A DNA stretch of 46,698 bases from Muribaculaceae bacterium (GTDB lineage: Bacteria > Bacillota > Clostridia > Lachnospirales > Lachnospiraceae). The DNA is taken from the NCBI GenBank assembly GCA_023666425.1, contig JAMPCA010000012.1, forward strand, positions 1 to 46,698. The letters are read 5' to 3'. Shown here piece after piece: positions 7,653-16,655 of this stretch. Under the pieces are notes generated by a model. The model saw nothing but the letters and a program-made list of their open reading frames with translations. It was not told the DNA's origin and did not search any database. The translations under genes were made by a program, and so were the position numbers. The first letter of the stretch is position 1, and every line of letters begins with the position of its first letter.

Positions 7653-9752
7653 TCAGGCCTCTCTTCCCGGGTCAGTGCCATCGAAATTAAATGCGCAGAT
7701 CCAGACCGGATTCCCGGACTGCATCAGATGATGGCCGCCAGCTTTTTTTGCCCTGCTGATCTGCAGCTGCACGACCTCTTCCTCTTTGATCCTCTGTTCT
7801 GACAAAATCTCCCGTATTTCACAGACTGTCTCCAGACTGACGGCATTCAGCACCACCCTCATGCCCGGATTGATCCGGCGAAGCGCCGACAGTATTTCCT
7901 TTAACCTTCCCCCGCTTCCGCCTATAAATGCGTGGGTCGCCGCCGGAAGTCCGGCAAAACCCTCCGGCGCCTCCTCCCCGACCACATTTACATTCTGCAC
8001 GTCAAACTTCTTTTTATTTTTTTCAATCAGTAAAGCCGCTTCCGGATTGCGCTCCAGTGCATAGACGCATACATCGTCCGAGAGCCCCGCAATCTCGACC
8101 GCGACAGAGCCGGTTCCGCCGCCAATGTCGTACACGACCGCCCCCTCCTTTAAGCGCAGCTTGCAGATACTCACCTCACGGATTTCTTCTTTTGTCATGG
8201 GAACTCCGTCCCTGATAAATGCCCCGTCGGCAATCCCGTGCGTCAGGCTTTTGGGCACGGCATACGGATTTCTGACAAAGCAGGTATACAGTCCCTCCTC
8301 CTTTAACTCCATGCACTCTGCGGGCGTATGCCGTTCTATCCGCTGTTCTTCATAAGACAGACCATATCCCGTTATGATTTCACATTTTGACAGTCCGGCG
8401 CCGCCCAGCAGCTCTCCCAGCCGGTTGATATCCCCCACGCCGGAGGTGAGCAGAAAAGTTTTGGGACTGCCCTTAATCCGGCGTGCCAGATTGCACAGCT
8501 CTTTTCCATGTATGCTGCAGACTTCCGCATCCTGCCAGCTCTCCCCTATGCAGGCGGCCAGATAGGCGACGGCGGAAATCCCCGGAAGAATATGCACATC
8601 CGCCCGCAGCCTCTCCTCTGCAATCTCTTTTTTCAGCGCCGCATACAGACTGCTGCATCCGCTGTAAAATCCGCTGTCCCCGGAAAAAAGAACCACGACT
8701 TTTTTATTTTTAATAAATGTATTTTCCTGCTGTATTTCTTCCAGATACGGTATGATCTGCTTTGCCTGGTAAAAGGGGCGCTTCTCCGCTTTCGAATGAA
8801 CGGCTCTGAGCATTCTCTCCGCTCCCAGTATCAGATCGGCTTCGCCGACTGCCCTCTCCACTTCCTTCGTCCGGCTGTCTGCATGTCCCATCCCTATACC
8901 CGCCAGAATGATTTTAATCTTACCTTTTCTCTGCGCCCCCAGGGTTCGTCCGCTGATAGCTTCAAGCTTCTGGCATAGTTTAGAAAACGAATCCCCCTCG
9001 TCCTCCCCGGGTGTTCCGATTACAAAGATCTCTGCCCCGGTTCTTTTTGCCGCCTCTATTTTCTCCTGATAACCGCCAAAGGCGCCGCTTTCCTTCGTGA
9101 CCAGACAAGTGATCCCATACTGGCGGATCGTAGCCTCATTCATCTCTGTGGTAAACGGCCCCTGCATCGCAATGATCTGTTTTCCGCAAATCCCCTGCTC
9201 CATACAAAGGGAGAGGCTTTCCATTCCCGGCAGCACCCGCACATACAGTCTGCGCTTTACTTCTTCTGCGGCACAGTAGGCGGATAAATTCCGGCTTCCG
9301 GTAGTCAGGAGAATGTTCCCTTTTGTCTTCTCCAGCGCCTTGGCGCATGCCTCGTGGGTCTTAAAATAAGTAATGCCCTTCTCCCGCTCCGCACTTACGT
9401 CTCTTTTCAGCCGGAAATAGGGAACTGTGATTCTGTCCTGCTCCATGTTTTCTAATGCCGCCCGTATGTTGTCCGTAATCTCCTTTGCAAACGGATGCGT
9501 GGCGTCTACCACAGCGGCAAACTCTCCCCTGCGCAGAAATTCCCCGATCTGCTCCCTGTCCATCCTTCCCTGATGCACCTTCACAAGCGGATGCCTCTCC
9601 AGAATCTGTTCCCCGTACCCGGTCGCCACACAGACGGTATGCCGGATTTCAGCCGCCGCCAGGTACTCCGATAATTGTCTCCCCTCTGTTGTCCCTGCAA
9701 AAATCAGTATTTCTTTCAATTTGATATCCCCGCTTCGTGATGAGTTTTCCAT
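7653..9752 (-). CDS. cbiJET: Trifunctional CbiJ-CbiE-CbiT fusion (corrin reductase and C5/C15 methyltransferases)
   Basis: A 699-residue protein joining three consecutive steps of corrin ring synthesis. Residues ~12-266 are cobalt-precorrin-6A reductase CbiJ/CobK: IFAGTTEGRQL, VDATHPFAKEIT, LLTTGSRNL and VTKESGAFGG. Residues ~278-500 are the C5-methyltransferase CbiE: ILAGIGMGHAD, ILGAERML, FSGDSGFYSG and LPGISAVAYLAA. Residues ~505-695 are the decarboxylating C15-methyltransferase CbiT: RDGVPMTKEEIRE, the SAM loop YDIGGGTGSVAVE, ERNPEA and AFIGGSGG. CbiE-CbiT fusions (CobL type) are common; a reductase in front of them is less so. ATG at 9752 (GGAAG upstream) overlaps cbiH by 104 nt. A TTG at 9719 with GGGGA upstream starts exactly at the reductase fold and is an alternative. 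Confidence 0.92.
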   Translation of the reverse strand: MENSSRSGDIKLKEILIFAGTTEGRQLSEYLAAAEIRHTVCVATGYGEQILERHPLVKVHQGRMDREQIGEFLRRGEFAAVVDATHPFAKEITDNIRAALENMEQDRITVPYFRLKRDVSAEREKGITYFKTHEACAKALEKTKGNILLTTGSRNLSAYCAAEEVKRRLYVRVLPGMESLSLCMEQGICGKQIIAMQGPFTTEMNEATIRQYGITCLVTKESGAFGGYQEKIEAAKRTGAEIFVIGTPGEDEGDSFSKLCQKLEAISGRTLGAQRKGKIKIILAGIGMGHADSRTKEVERAVGEADLILGAERMLRAVHSKAEKRPFYQAKQIIPYLEEIQQENTFIKNKKVVVLFSGDSGFYSGCSSLYAALKKEIAEERLRADVHILPGISAVAYLAACIGESWQDAEVCSIHGKELCNLARRIKGSPKTFLLTSGVGDINRLGELLGGAGLSKCEIITGYGLSYEEQRIERHTPAECMELKEEGLYTCFVRNPYAVPKSLTHGIADGAFIRDGVPMTKEEIREVSICKLRLKEGAVVYDIGGGTGSVAVEIAGLSDDVCVYALERNPEAALLIEKNKKKFDVQNVNVVGEEAPEGFAGLPAATHAFIGGSGGRLKEILSALRRINPGMRVVLNAVSLETVCEIREILSEQRIKEEEVVQLQISRAKKAGGHHLMQSGNPVWICAFNFDGTDPGREA

Positions 9753-10446
9753 TGATGACTTCCGTTCCGGAGCTTCCGATAAATACCGTGGTAAACATAT
9801 TGACCTCTCTGTCCCGCAGCTCCTTTAAGGTACAGATTTCCGCTTTCGTTTTCTCTCTTCCTATATTTTCGACATAGCCGCAGACGCGCGTCTCCTCTAC
9901 CGCACACAGCAGAAGATCGCACGCGCGCATCAGATAATCTTTCCTTCTGCGGCTGGACGGATTATAAAGTACAATGACAAAATCGCCCTCTGCGGCCGCG
10001 CGCAGCCGTTTTTCAATCCGCTCCCACGGCGTCAGCAAATCGCTCAGGCTTACCGTGCAAAAATCATGGTTCAGCGGAGCCCCCAGAACCGCCGCCCCGC
10101 TGCTCGCCGCCGTGACTCCTGCGATCACATGAAGGGCGGTTCCTGGATATTCCCTCCCGATTTCATACATGAGGGACGCCAGTCCATAGATTCCCGCATC
10201 CCCGCTGCATACCAGAGATACCTTTTTCCCTTTTTGTGCCTCCGCAAAGCAGAGCAGGCATCGCTCCTTCTCTTTGCGCATGGGCGTGGACAACAGCTCT
10301 TTCCCCTGAAAACGACCGCCAAGCAGCTGCAGATAGAATGTATAGCCCACGATCACATCCGACCGGTCTAGCGCATACAACGCCTCCTCCGTCATCATGT
10401 CCTCCCTGCCCGGCCCCATTCCTACGATATAGATTTCATTTTCCAT
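9649..10446 (-). CDS. cbiH: Cobalt-precorrin-3B C17-methyltransferase
   Basis: SAM-dependent tetrapyrrole methylase of the SUMT fold that methylates C17 and drives ring contraction in the anaerobic route. Motifs: IYIVGMGPGREDMMT (N-terminal glycine loop), LVCSGDAGIYGLASL, IAGVTAASSGAAVLGAPLNHDFCTVSLSDLLTPWE, VLYNPSSRRR and TTVFIGSSGTEVINGKLITKRGY. The ATG at 10446 has GGAAGG upstream and overlaps the cbiG end by 11 nt; the more distant ATG (10482) lies inside cbiG. The conserved fold ends around GYQIE, but the frame runs 21 residues further into the start of the CbiJET gene, as if an original stop were lost. Confidence 0.93.
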   Translation of the reverse strand: MENEIYIVGMGPGREDMMTEEALYALDRSDVIVGYTFYLQLLGGRFQGKELLSTPMRKEKERCLLCFAEAQKGKKVSLVCSGDAGIYGLASLMYEIGREYPGTALHVIAGVTAASSGAAVLGAPLNHDFCTVSLSDLLTPWERIEKRLRAAAEGDFVIVLYNPSSRRRKDYLMRACDLLLCAVEETRVCGYVENIGREKTKAEICTLKELRDREVNMFTTVFIGSSGTEVINGKLITKRGYQIERNTDFCRDNRGETIIGVPGGG

Positions 10447-11500
10447 CAAAATATACCTTCCATTCTCTCCTCGCAATCGCAATTGTCATTCCATTTTCCG
10501 CGGTCTTTGAAAGCAGCAGCCGCCCGTTTTCCCCGCAGGCCTTCACCGCCGCCCGCTCGCAGACATTCGCAACCCCCACCTGCGCCCTGACGAAACCGGA
10601 CTCTGTAAAGCTCCCGCATACCCCCTGCAATTCTTCCGCCGTATAGGTCAAAAAAGGAATCCCCTCTTTCCGGCACCATGCAAGGATCCCCGGTTCCCCG
10701 CGCTTTTGCACAATTGAAGCGACCGCAGAAAGCTCTGCGGTGGAGATACCCAGCGCCTTTATTTTTTGCGAAATAAACGCCTCTATTTCCGCTTCGCTTT
10801 TTCCTTTTTTACAGCCAAGCCCTATGACATATTCCCGTGGTTTTAAGCGGATTGAAGCGTCAAATGCATCCGCTCCGGAGCTGACGACGACATCGACAAA
10901 ACCCGCGGGCGGATAGGGCACAAGCGTTATGCCCGCCTCTGTCCCAAGGATTTCATGCCCCGTTTCTATGGACGCCGTAATTTCCTTTCCTGCCAGTACT
11001 TTGGCGGATACTTTTGCGATTCCATCTTTGTTCACTATATAAAAATTATTTCTTTTGGCAAACAAATCGACGGCAAATTTTTTATGAATATCTGTTGCAG
11101 TCGTAATCACTGCCTCCGCCCCCATTTTCTCTGCAATATGTCTCGCAAGCCCGTTCGCGCCTCCCATATGCCCGGACAGGATGGGTATGATGTATTTTCC
11201 CTGTTCGTCTGCGACCAGCACCGGGGCGTCTTTCAGTTTATCCGTAAGAAACGGGGCGACCGCCCTGACCGCGATTCCGCAGGCTCCGATAAACAGAAGC
11301 GCATGTTTCTCCCGCATCTGTGTTTTTGCCCAGTCCGCAGGAGCTGTGTCCACAAATAAAATATCTGACCGCGCGGCTTCATTTCTGCCTGCCCGGCACT
11401 TTGTATACAGGGCAATTTCCAGCTCGTTTCCCAGAAGCTCTGCGATACGTCCGGAGAGCTGTTCCCCATTCTCTGTAAAACTGATAATGCTTAGCTTCAT
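10436..11500 (-). CDS. cbiG: Cobalt-precorrin-5A hydrolase
   Basis: CbiG opens the delta-lactone of cobalt-precorrin-5A and releases the C20 fragment as acetaldehyde, a step unique to the anaerobic pathway. The 354 residues include an N-terminal domain (MKLSIISFTENGEQLSGRI), the conserved central LLFIGACGIAVRAVAP followed by SGHMGGANGLARHIA and TTATD, and the C-terminal CbiG/CobE-type domain YVIGLGCKKGKSEAEIE with AVASIVQKRGE. The start overlaps the cbiF stop by 4 nt (ATGA). Its presence confirms an early-cobalt-insertion pathway. Confidence 0.94.
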   Translation of the reverse strand: MKLSIISFTENGEQLSGRIAELLGNELEIALYTKCRAGRNEAARSDILFVDTAPADWAKTQMREKHALLFIGACGIAVRAVAPFLTDKLKDAPVLVADEQGKYIIPILSGHMGGANGLARHIAEKMGAEAVITTATDIHKKFAVDLFAKRNNFYIVNKDGIAKVSAKVLAGKEITASIETGHEILGTEAGITLVPYPPAGFVDVVVSSGADAFDASIRLKPREYVIGLGCKKGKSEAEIEAFISQKIKALGISTAELSAVASIVQKRGEPGILAWCRKEGIPFLTYTAEELQGVCGSFTESGFVRAQVGVANVCERAAVKACGENGRLLLSKTAENGMTIAIARREWKVYFDGK

Positions 11501-12255
11501 ATCTTCCCTTTCCGGTATTCCGTCGAAAAATCCGGCGCATACAGCCTTGACCTGCTGTAATGCCGGTGGGCAATCGCATCTCCGACCAGTATCAAAGCGG
11601 TTTTCGTAATGCCATGCGCTACGGACACGTCATACAGGGTTTCAATGGTACAGACATATGCCTCCTCCTCCGCCCACGTCGCCTTGTAGACAAGCGCCGC
11701 CGGTGTGCTTTTCTCATATCCGCCCGCGATCAGCCTCCGGCTCAATTCCTGAATCCTTCCGGCGCTCAGATAGACGGCCATGGACGCTCTGTGCGCCGCA
11801 AAACTCTCGATGCTTTCCCTGTCCGGCACCTTCGTGCTGCCCTCCATTCTTGTGATAATCAGGGATTGCGAGATTCCCGGCAATGTATATTCCAGATTCA
11901 GGGACGCCGCCGCGCCAAAGCAGGCGCTCACTCCGGGACAGCTCTCATAGGAGATCCCGCGCGCATCCAGCGCATCCATCTGCTCCCTGACCGCCCCGTA
12001 GATGCTCGGCTCTCCCGTATGCAGGCGGACAGTCGTTTTTCCTCCGTCTTCTGCACGAACCATCAGCTGTACCACTTCCTCTAATGTCAGCTTCGCGCTG
12101 TTGTATATCCCGCATTCTTTTTTTGCATACGCAAGCAATTCCGGATTCACCAGAGAGCCGGTATAAATCACCACATCCGCCTGTTCCAGCAGACGCATTC
12201 CCCGAACCGTTATCAGGTCTGCGGCTCCCGTTCCTGCTCCAACAAAATAAACCAT
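11497..12255 (-). CDS. cbiF: Cobalt-precorrin-4 C11-methyltransferase
   Basis: A 252-residue SUMT-fold SAM methyltransferase. VYFVGAGTGAADLITVRG, DVVIYTGSLVNPELL, VRLHTGEPSIYGAVREQMDAL, CPGVSACFGAAASLNLEYTL and LIITRMEG are diagnostic of CbiF/CobM. The start lies within the 3' end of cbiD (43-nt overlap), with GGGGGCGAAAGA as ribosome site, so translation is probably coupled. The product feeds CbiG encoded directly downstream. Confidence 0.95.
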   Translation of the reverse strand: MVYFVGAGTGAADLITVRGMRLLEQADVVIYTGSLVNPELLAYAKKECGIYNSAKLTLEEVVQLMVRAEDGGKTTVRLHTGEPSIYGAVREQMDALDARGISYESCPGVSACFGAAASLNLEYTLPGISQSLIITRMEGSTKVPDRESIESFAAHRASMAVYLSAGRIQELSRRLIAGGYEKSTPAALVYKATWAEEEAYVCTIETLYDVSVAHGITKTALILVGDAIAHRHYSRSRLYAPDFSTEYRKGKI

Positions 12256-13334
12256 TCTTTCGCCCCCTTACTTTTCGCCAGCTCGCCGTATGCATTGGAA
12301 AATAAAATACAGTCCGCCTGCAGATTTCCACCGGCACGTTTTTCCATATAATAGCAGATGCGCTCTGCAATCTGCTCCATAATCTGCGGTAATTTTCCGC
12401 TCTCCTCCAAAAACAAAACCGCTTCCTCCGTAGTCGCACATTCTACTATTTTTCTTACCAGCAAAGGGTCTGCCTGCGCCTTTATGGCAAACGCCGCCAG
12501 AAGCTCCATCCGGCAATCGGCCTCTTTCGAATGCGTATTCATAATGCCTCCGGCAACCTTAATGAGCTTTCCGATGTGACCGGTCAGAAGCATTTTCCGA
12601 AATCCCAGCTCTGCCGCCATGTCAATCACCGCCCCGATAAAATTGCTGCACTTCACACTTTTTTCCAGATCATATCCATAGGTCTTTTTCATAAATTCCA
12701 GGCCGTAATTGCCCGGTGAAACTGCCACATAGTCAAATCCCAGCGCCCTTCTCTGCCGCAATTCCAGCCGGATGGTATCCAGAATCGCCTGAGAGCTCAT
12801 GGGCTCTACGATACCGCTCGTCCCCAGTATGGAAATGCCTCCCACAATGCCAAGCCTCGGGTTAAAGGTACGCGCAGACAGCTCTTCCCCCTCCGGCACA
12901 GAAATCTCAATCCGCAGACTTCCCTGATAATCCGCCAGTCTGCAGACCTCCAGGACTTCTTTTTTTATCATCTCCCGCGGAATGCGGTTGATGGCCGCGC
13001 TTCCAACCGGCTGGTCGAGTCCCGGCCGGGTCACTCTCCCCACGCCGCTTCCTCCCTCAATGAAGATTTCCTGCTTCCCGCTTTTTCCGGCATAGGAGGC
13101 CTTCGCACAGATTCTTGCCCCCGTAGTAATATCGGGATCGTCGCCGCCATCTTTTTCTACCGCACAGCCCGCCTCATGTTCGCCGCACCTGATATCTAAA
13201 ATCTTTGCCTGGTATACAATCCCCTTTGGCGTCTCAATCGCAATCTCTGTCTTTACAAGCCCGGTCAGCAGCATATACGCCGCGGCCTTTGCCGCCGCGG
13301 CCGCACAGCTTCCGGTGGTAAAACCATACCGCAT
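12213..13334 (-). CDS. cbiD: Cobalt-precorrin-5B C1-methyltransferase
   Basis: CbiD methylates C1, a step of the anaerobic route. The protein starts MRYGFTTGSCAAAAAKAA, the hallmark N-terminus. Further marks are EKDGGDDPDITTGARI, GGSGVGRVTRPGLDQPVGSAAINRIPREMI, SILGTSGIVEPMSSQA, SPGNYG and LTGHIGKLIKVAGGIMNTHS. 373 residues, normal length. I prefer the ATG at 13334 (GGGGAGCGAAG before it) over 13376, which lies inside cbiC. The C-terminal ~14 codons overlap cbiF in another frame. Confidence 0.96.
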   Translation of the reverse strand: MRYGFTTGSCAAAAAKAAAYMLLTGLVKTEIAIETPKGIVYQAKILDIRCGEHEAGCAVEKDGGDDPDITTGARICAKASYAGKSGKQEIFIEGGSGVGRVTRPGLDQPVGSAAINRIPREMIKKEVLEVCRLADYQGSLRIEISVPEGEELSARTFNPRLGIVGGISILGTSGIVEPMSSQAILDTIRLELRQRRALGFDYVAVSPGNYGLEFMKKTYGYDLEKSVKCSNFIGAVIDMAAELGFRKMLLTGHIGKLIKVAGGIMNTHSKEADCRMELLAAFAIKAQADPLLVRKIVECATTEEAVLFLEESGKLPQIMEQIAERICYYMEKRAGGNLQADCILFSNAYGELAKSKGAKEWFILLEQEREPQT

Positions 13335-13348
13335 CTTCGCTCCCCTTT

Positions 13349-13984
13349 TCACAACTGATACAACACGGCATTGCAAATTGCCGCGGCAATGCTGCTCCCG
13401 CCTTTTCTCCCTCTGTTGATGATATAGGGAATGTCCGTTTTTAGGATCAGCTCCTTTGCCGCCTCCACGTTGACAAAGCCCACCGGCACGCCGATAATAA
13501 AGGCCGGCCTCCAGCCTGTATGTACTGTCATTTCATACAGTTTTATCAGGGCGGTTGGCGCATTGCCGACTGCAAAAACAAGCGGTTTTTCCATCGCCGC
13601 CGCTTTTTCCATACTGACCGCCGCCCGCGTCACATTCCTCTGCTTTGCCAGAAGCGCAATATCCGCATCTGCCATAAAACAATGTATGTGTCCGCCAAAT
13701 CCTGCAAGCGCGCGTTTATTGACGCCCGCCAGCGCCATATGGGTATCAGTCACGATATCCGCCCCGCTTTTTAGCAGGGTTTTTAAGATTTCCACGGCTC
13801 CGGCGGAATAGCAGAGCGTCTCGGCATAATCGAAATCAGCGCTGGTATGTATCACCCGCTTTGTAATCAGCTCCTCTTCTTTGGGAAGGCTGATCTTTCT
13901 TTTTACAAGCTCCTCCGCAATGATCTCAAAGCTTCGTTTTTCAATCTCCTCCGGAGAAAGCTTCTCTATGTTCAAATACTCCAT
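13349..13984 (-). CDS. cbiC: Cobalt-precorrin-8 methylmutase
   Basis: CbiC moves the methyl group from C11 to C12, giving cobyrinate. 211 residues with VIHTSADFDYAETL (catalytic His in the HTSADF box), DIVTDTHMALAGVN and FIIGVPVGFVNVEAAKE, all standard. GAGGTAGAAC precedes the ATG. It follows cobD by 8 nt and precedes cbiD by 14 nt in the B12 operon. Confidence 0.96.
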   Translation of the reverse strand: MEYLNIEKLSPEEIEKRSFEIIAEELVKRKISLPKEEELITKRVIHTSADFDYAETLCYSAGAVEILKTLLKSGADIVTDTHMALAGVNKRALAGFGGHIHCFMADADIALLAKQRNVTRAAVSMEKAAAMEKPLVFAVGNAPTALIKLYEMTVHTGWRPAFIIGVPVGFVNVEAAKELILKTDIPYIINRGRKGGSSIAAAICNAVLYQL

Positions 13985-13992
13985 GTTCTACC

Positions 13993-15015
13993 TCACAGGG
14001 CGCCTGTTTCCCTGAGTAAAATTTCATTTTCTTTTCTGCTCTTTACCGCAATGCGGTAATAGCCCTTTTTGAGTCCTCTGAAATTACTGCAATCCCTGAT
14101 CAAAATCCCCTTTTCCAGCAGCTTCCCGTACAGGGGAAGTTCACTGTAAACCAGGATAAAATTTGCCATGGACGGAAATACCAGAAGTCCGTGTTCCCGG
14201 AGACGCGCTTCCATAAACTGCCGTTCTTTTTTTACATACTCCTGCGTTTCCAGAATAAACTTTTCCTGTCCGGCGCACAGACAGCCTGCCTCCTGCGCAA
14301 AGCAGGAAAGATTCCATTCGGGCAGCTGCTGTGCGATCTTTGCGCGGACGGCTTTCTTTTTGCATAGCAGATACCCCAAACGCACGCCCGGAATGGAAAA
14401 GATCTTTGTGTACGCCCGCACGAGGATTAAATGCTCCGAGTTTTTAAGCTCCGAAAGCGCGGAAAACGAAGCCCCGCAAAACTCGAGAAAACACTCGTCC
14501 ATAAGCACATAAATTTCTCTGTCCCTGCAATGCCGCAGCAGCTCTCCCATCCTCTCTCTGTCCAGAAGATTTCCCACCGGATTGTTGGGACTGGCAAGAA
14601 AAAGAAGCCCCACATCTTCCGTCAGGATTTGTTTGATATCCTCTTTCACACAAAAGTGATTTTCCGGCTTCATCTCATAATAGAGAATCTCACTGCCTGC
14701 GGATTTTGCGGCGTACTCATACCCATAAAAGGAGGGCACGGGTATCACGATTTTTTTAGGCCGGATTCCATGGACAACTGCCATAAAAAGCTCTGACGCA
14801 CCATTTCCGAACAGCAGATATTCCTCTGGCACGCCAAGAGACGCGCTGACTGCCTTTTTTAATTTCTCCGCTTCCGGATCCGGGTATTGCCCGCATAGGG
14901 AAACGGCCGCGTGAAGCGCATTTTGCACACATTCCGGCGTACCGAGCGGATTCACACTGACGGAAAAATCCATCTTCACATGATTTCTATACACATCGCC
15001 CCCATGAACGCCCAT
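13993..15015 (-). CDS. cobD: L-threonine-O-3-phosphate decarboxylase
   Basis: PLP-dependent fold-type-I enzyme that makes (R)-1-aminopropan-2-ol phosphate, the linker between corrin and nucleotide loop. 340 residues. Marks: HGGDVYR start, DFSVSVNPLGTP, FGNGASELF, LASPNNPVGN, LMDECFLEF (PLP-binding Asp and Tyr/Phe region) and the Schiff-base lysine in VRAYTKIFSIPGVRLGY. It is close to HisC in sequence; the operon context decides for CobD. AAGGAGGACAG precedes the ATG. Confidence 0.9.
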   Translation of the reverse strand: MGVHGGDVYRNHVKMDFSVSVNPLGTPECVQNALHAAVSLCGQYPDPEAEKLKKAVSASLGVPEEYLLFGNGASELFMAVVHGIRPKKIVIPVPSFYGYEYAAKSAGSEILYYEMKPENHFCVKEDIKQILTEDVGLLFLASPNNPVGNLLDRERMGELLRHCRDREIYVLMDECFLEFCGASFSALSELKNSEHLILVRAYTKIFSIPGVRLGYLLCKKKAVRAKIAQQLPEWNLSCFAQEAGCLCAGQEKFILETQEYVKKERQFMEARLREHGLLVFPSMANFILVYSELPLYGKLLEKGILIRDCSNFRGLKKGYYRIAVKSRKENEILLRETGAL

Positions 15016-15030
15016 CTGTCCTCCTTTTTG

Positions 15031-16038
15031 TCACAACATACGCTCTGCCGCCAGCATCGCCAGCAGACATAACACAGCACACAGCCACGCGCTTATGTAC
15101 ATCAGACGGTTCGCCCGCCTGATATCCTCATACTCTGCCCGCCGCACGGCATCTCCGATATACGGCTTCTCGACCATCTTTCCAAAATAGCTGGCAGGCC
15201 CCGCAAGCCTGATGGAAAGAGCGCCGGCACACACCGCCTCTGTCTGTCCGGAATTCGGACTCGCGTGCTTCCTGCGGTCCCTTTTGTAAATCTTCCAGGC
15301 GCCCGTCCCCGAAAAATCACGGCCTGCCAAAAAAGAGGCGGCAAGCATCAGGCAGGCGCTGATTCTCGACGGAAAAAAATTGAAAACATCATCCAGCCTT
15401 GCCGCCGCCCTGCCAAAATACAAATACTTGTCGTTTTTATATCCAACCATGGAATCCATGGTATTAACTGCTTTGTATAAAAAACCAAACACCGGGCCTC
15501 CCAGCGCCAGATACAGCATCGGCGCGATCACCCCGTCAGAGGTGTTCTCCGCCACCGTTTCTACTGCCGCTTTGACAATCCCCTCTTCGTCCAGCCCTTC
15601 CGTATCCCTTCCCACAATCATGGAAACGGCTTGCCCCGCCTGCAAAAGCTCACCATTTTTCAGACACTCATATACCTTCATGCTCTCCACCTTAAGACAT
15701 TTCGCCGCCAGCATCTGGTACGTCATAAGCGTCTCCACCGCAATTCCCACGACGGGATGAATGCGGTATGCTGTCAATAGCAGAACTGCTGTCACTGCCG
15801 TCACACTGACGCTCACCATGCACACCAGTCCGATTCCCTGCCAAAGCTCTCTTTTATTTTGATCCGCCTTTTTTATATTTTCCCTTCTCCCCGTTCCGCG
15901 GAGCATTTTCCCGGCCGCCGTGGTCAGCTTTCCCATCAGTCTGACCGGGTGGGGAAAACAGTAGGGATCTCCTAACAGTAAATCCAGCAGAAACCCCAGC
16001 AGAAATGCGATTGCGTGACAAGTCATACCGGATCTCAT
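15031..16038 (-). CDS. cbiB: Adenosylcobinamide-phosphate synthase
   Basis: Integral membrane enzyme that attaches aminopropanol phosphate to adenosylcobyric acid. 335 residues with four or five hydrophobic segments (near 5-22, 60-85, 200-215, 310-330). Diagnostic motifs: LLGDPYCFPHPVRLMGKL, AVETVAENTSDGVIAPMLYLALGG, KAVNTMDSMVGYKN and SPNSGQTEAVCAGALSIRLAGPA. It overlaps cobC by 4 nt (ATGA), with AGGTGG upstream. Confidence 0.95.
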   Translation of the reverse strand: MRSGMTCHAIAFLLGFLLDLLLGDPYCFPHPVRLMGKLTTAAGKMLRGTGRRENIKKADQNKRELWQGIGLVCMVSVSVTAVTAVLLLTAYRIHPVVGIAVETLMTYQMLAAKCLKVESMKVYECLKNGELLQAGQAVSMIVGRDTEGLDEEGIVKAAVETVAENTSDGVIAPMLYLALGGPVFGFLYKAVNTMDSMVGYKNDKYLYFGRAAARLDDVFNFFPSRISACLMLAASFLAGRDFSGTGAWKIYKRDRRKHASPNSGQTEAVCAGALSIRLAGPASYFGKMVEKPYIGDAVRRAEYEDIRRANRLMYISAWLCAVLCLLAMLAAERML

Positions 16039-16655
16039 AGTTTCGCCACCACCTCTATCTTGATCTTATCCTCCTGCACGTTCTTTCCGGCATTCACACC
16101 CGTCAGTCTGCAGATATAGCCTCCACCGTTTGACGCCTGATAATCAAAATACGCGCCTCCGGCATATGCACTCAGCAATGCCATAATCGTTCCCCCGTGC
16201 ACGACCATTCCCACCGCGGGCGGCCGGGAATGCCTGCGCCCCGCCGTTTCCCGCAATTCCCCGCACATGCAAAAAAAGCCGTTTTTACACCGCCGGATAA
16301 ACGCCTCCCGGCTCTCGCCCCCGGGAAAAGGCAGCGCGCCTCCGCTGTCAATATATTCCTGATAGAACATATTCGTTTTTAGTTCTTCGTAGTTCCTATA
16401 TTCAAACTGTCCGAAATCCATCTCCTTCCACGCAGGAATCCGGACCGGGCACAGCATGGGATATATAATTTTCGCCGAATCCACGCATCTTTTCATGGGG
16501 CTGGAAAACAGATCTTCCACATCCGGATACCGTTTCTGCCTCTTATAGGCCTCCAGTTTTTCAATGCCTTCCTCCGAAAGGGGCTCGTCCGTTTTTCCCA
16601 GATATCTCCGTTCTTTATTTGCCCGCGTTTCCCCATGCCGGATCAATACCAGCAT
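16035..16655 (-). CDS. cobC: Alpha-ribazole phosphatase (histidine phosphatase family)
   Basis: 206 residues of the phosphoglycerate-mutase-like histidine phosphatase superfamily. The phosphorylated His is in LVLIRHGETRANK at the N-terminus; GKTDEPLSEEG, FSSPMKRCVDSA, EMDFGQFEYRNYEEL and the second catalytic His in GMVVHGGTIMAL are present. In the B12 operon the expected job is removing phosphate from alpha-ribazole-5-phosphate or adenosylcobalamin-5-phosphate. The ATG at 16655 shares one base with the mini-CobU stop (TAATG), implying coupled translation; the longer frame to 16742 only adds residues from inside the upstream gene. Confidence 0.88.
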   Translation of the reverse strand: MLVLIRHGETRANKERRYLGKTDEPLSEEGIEKLEAYKRQKRYPDVEDLFSSPMKRCVDSAKIIYPMLCPVRIPAWKEMDFGQFEYRNYEELKTNMFYQEYIDSGGALPFPGGESREAFIRRCKNGFFCMCGELRETAGRRHSRPPAVGMVVHGGTIMALLSAYAGGAYFDYQASNGGGYICRLTGVNAGKNVQEDKIKIEVVAKL

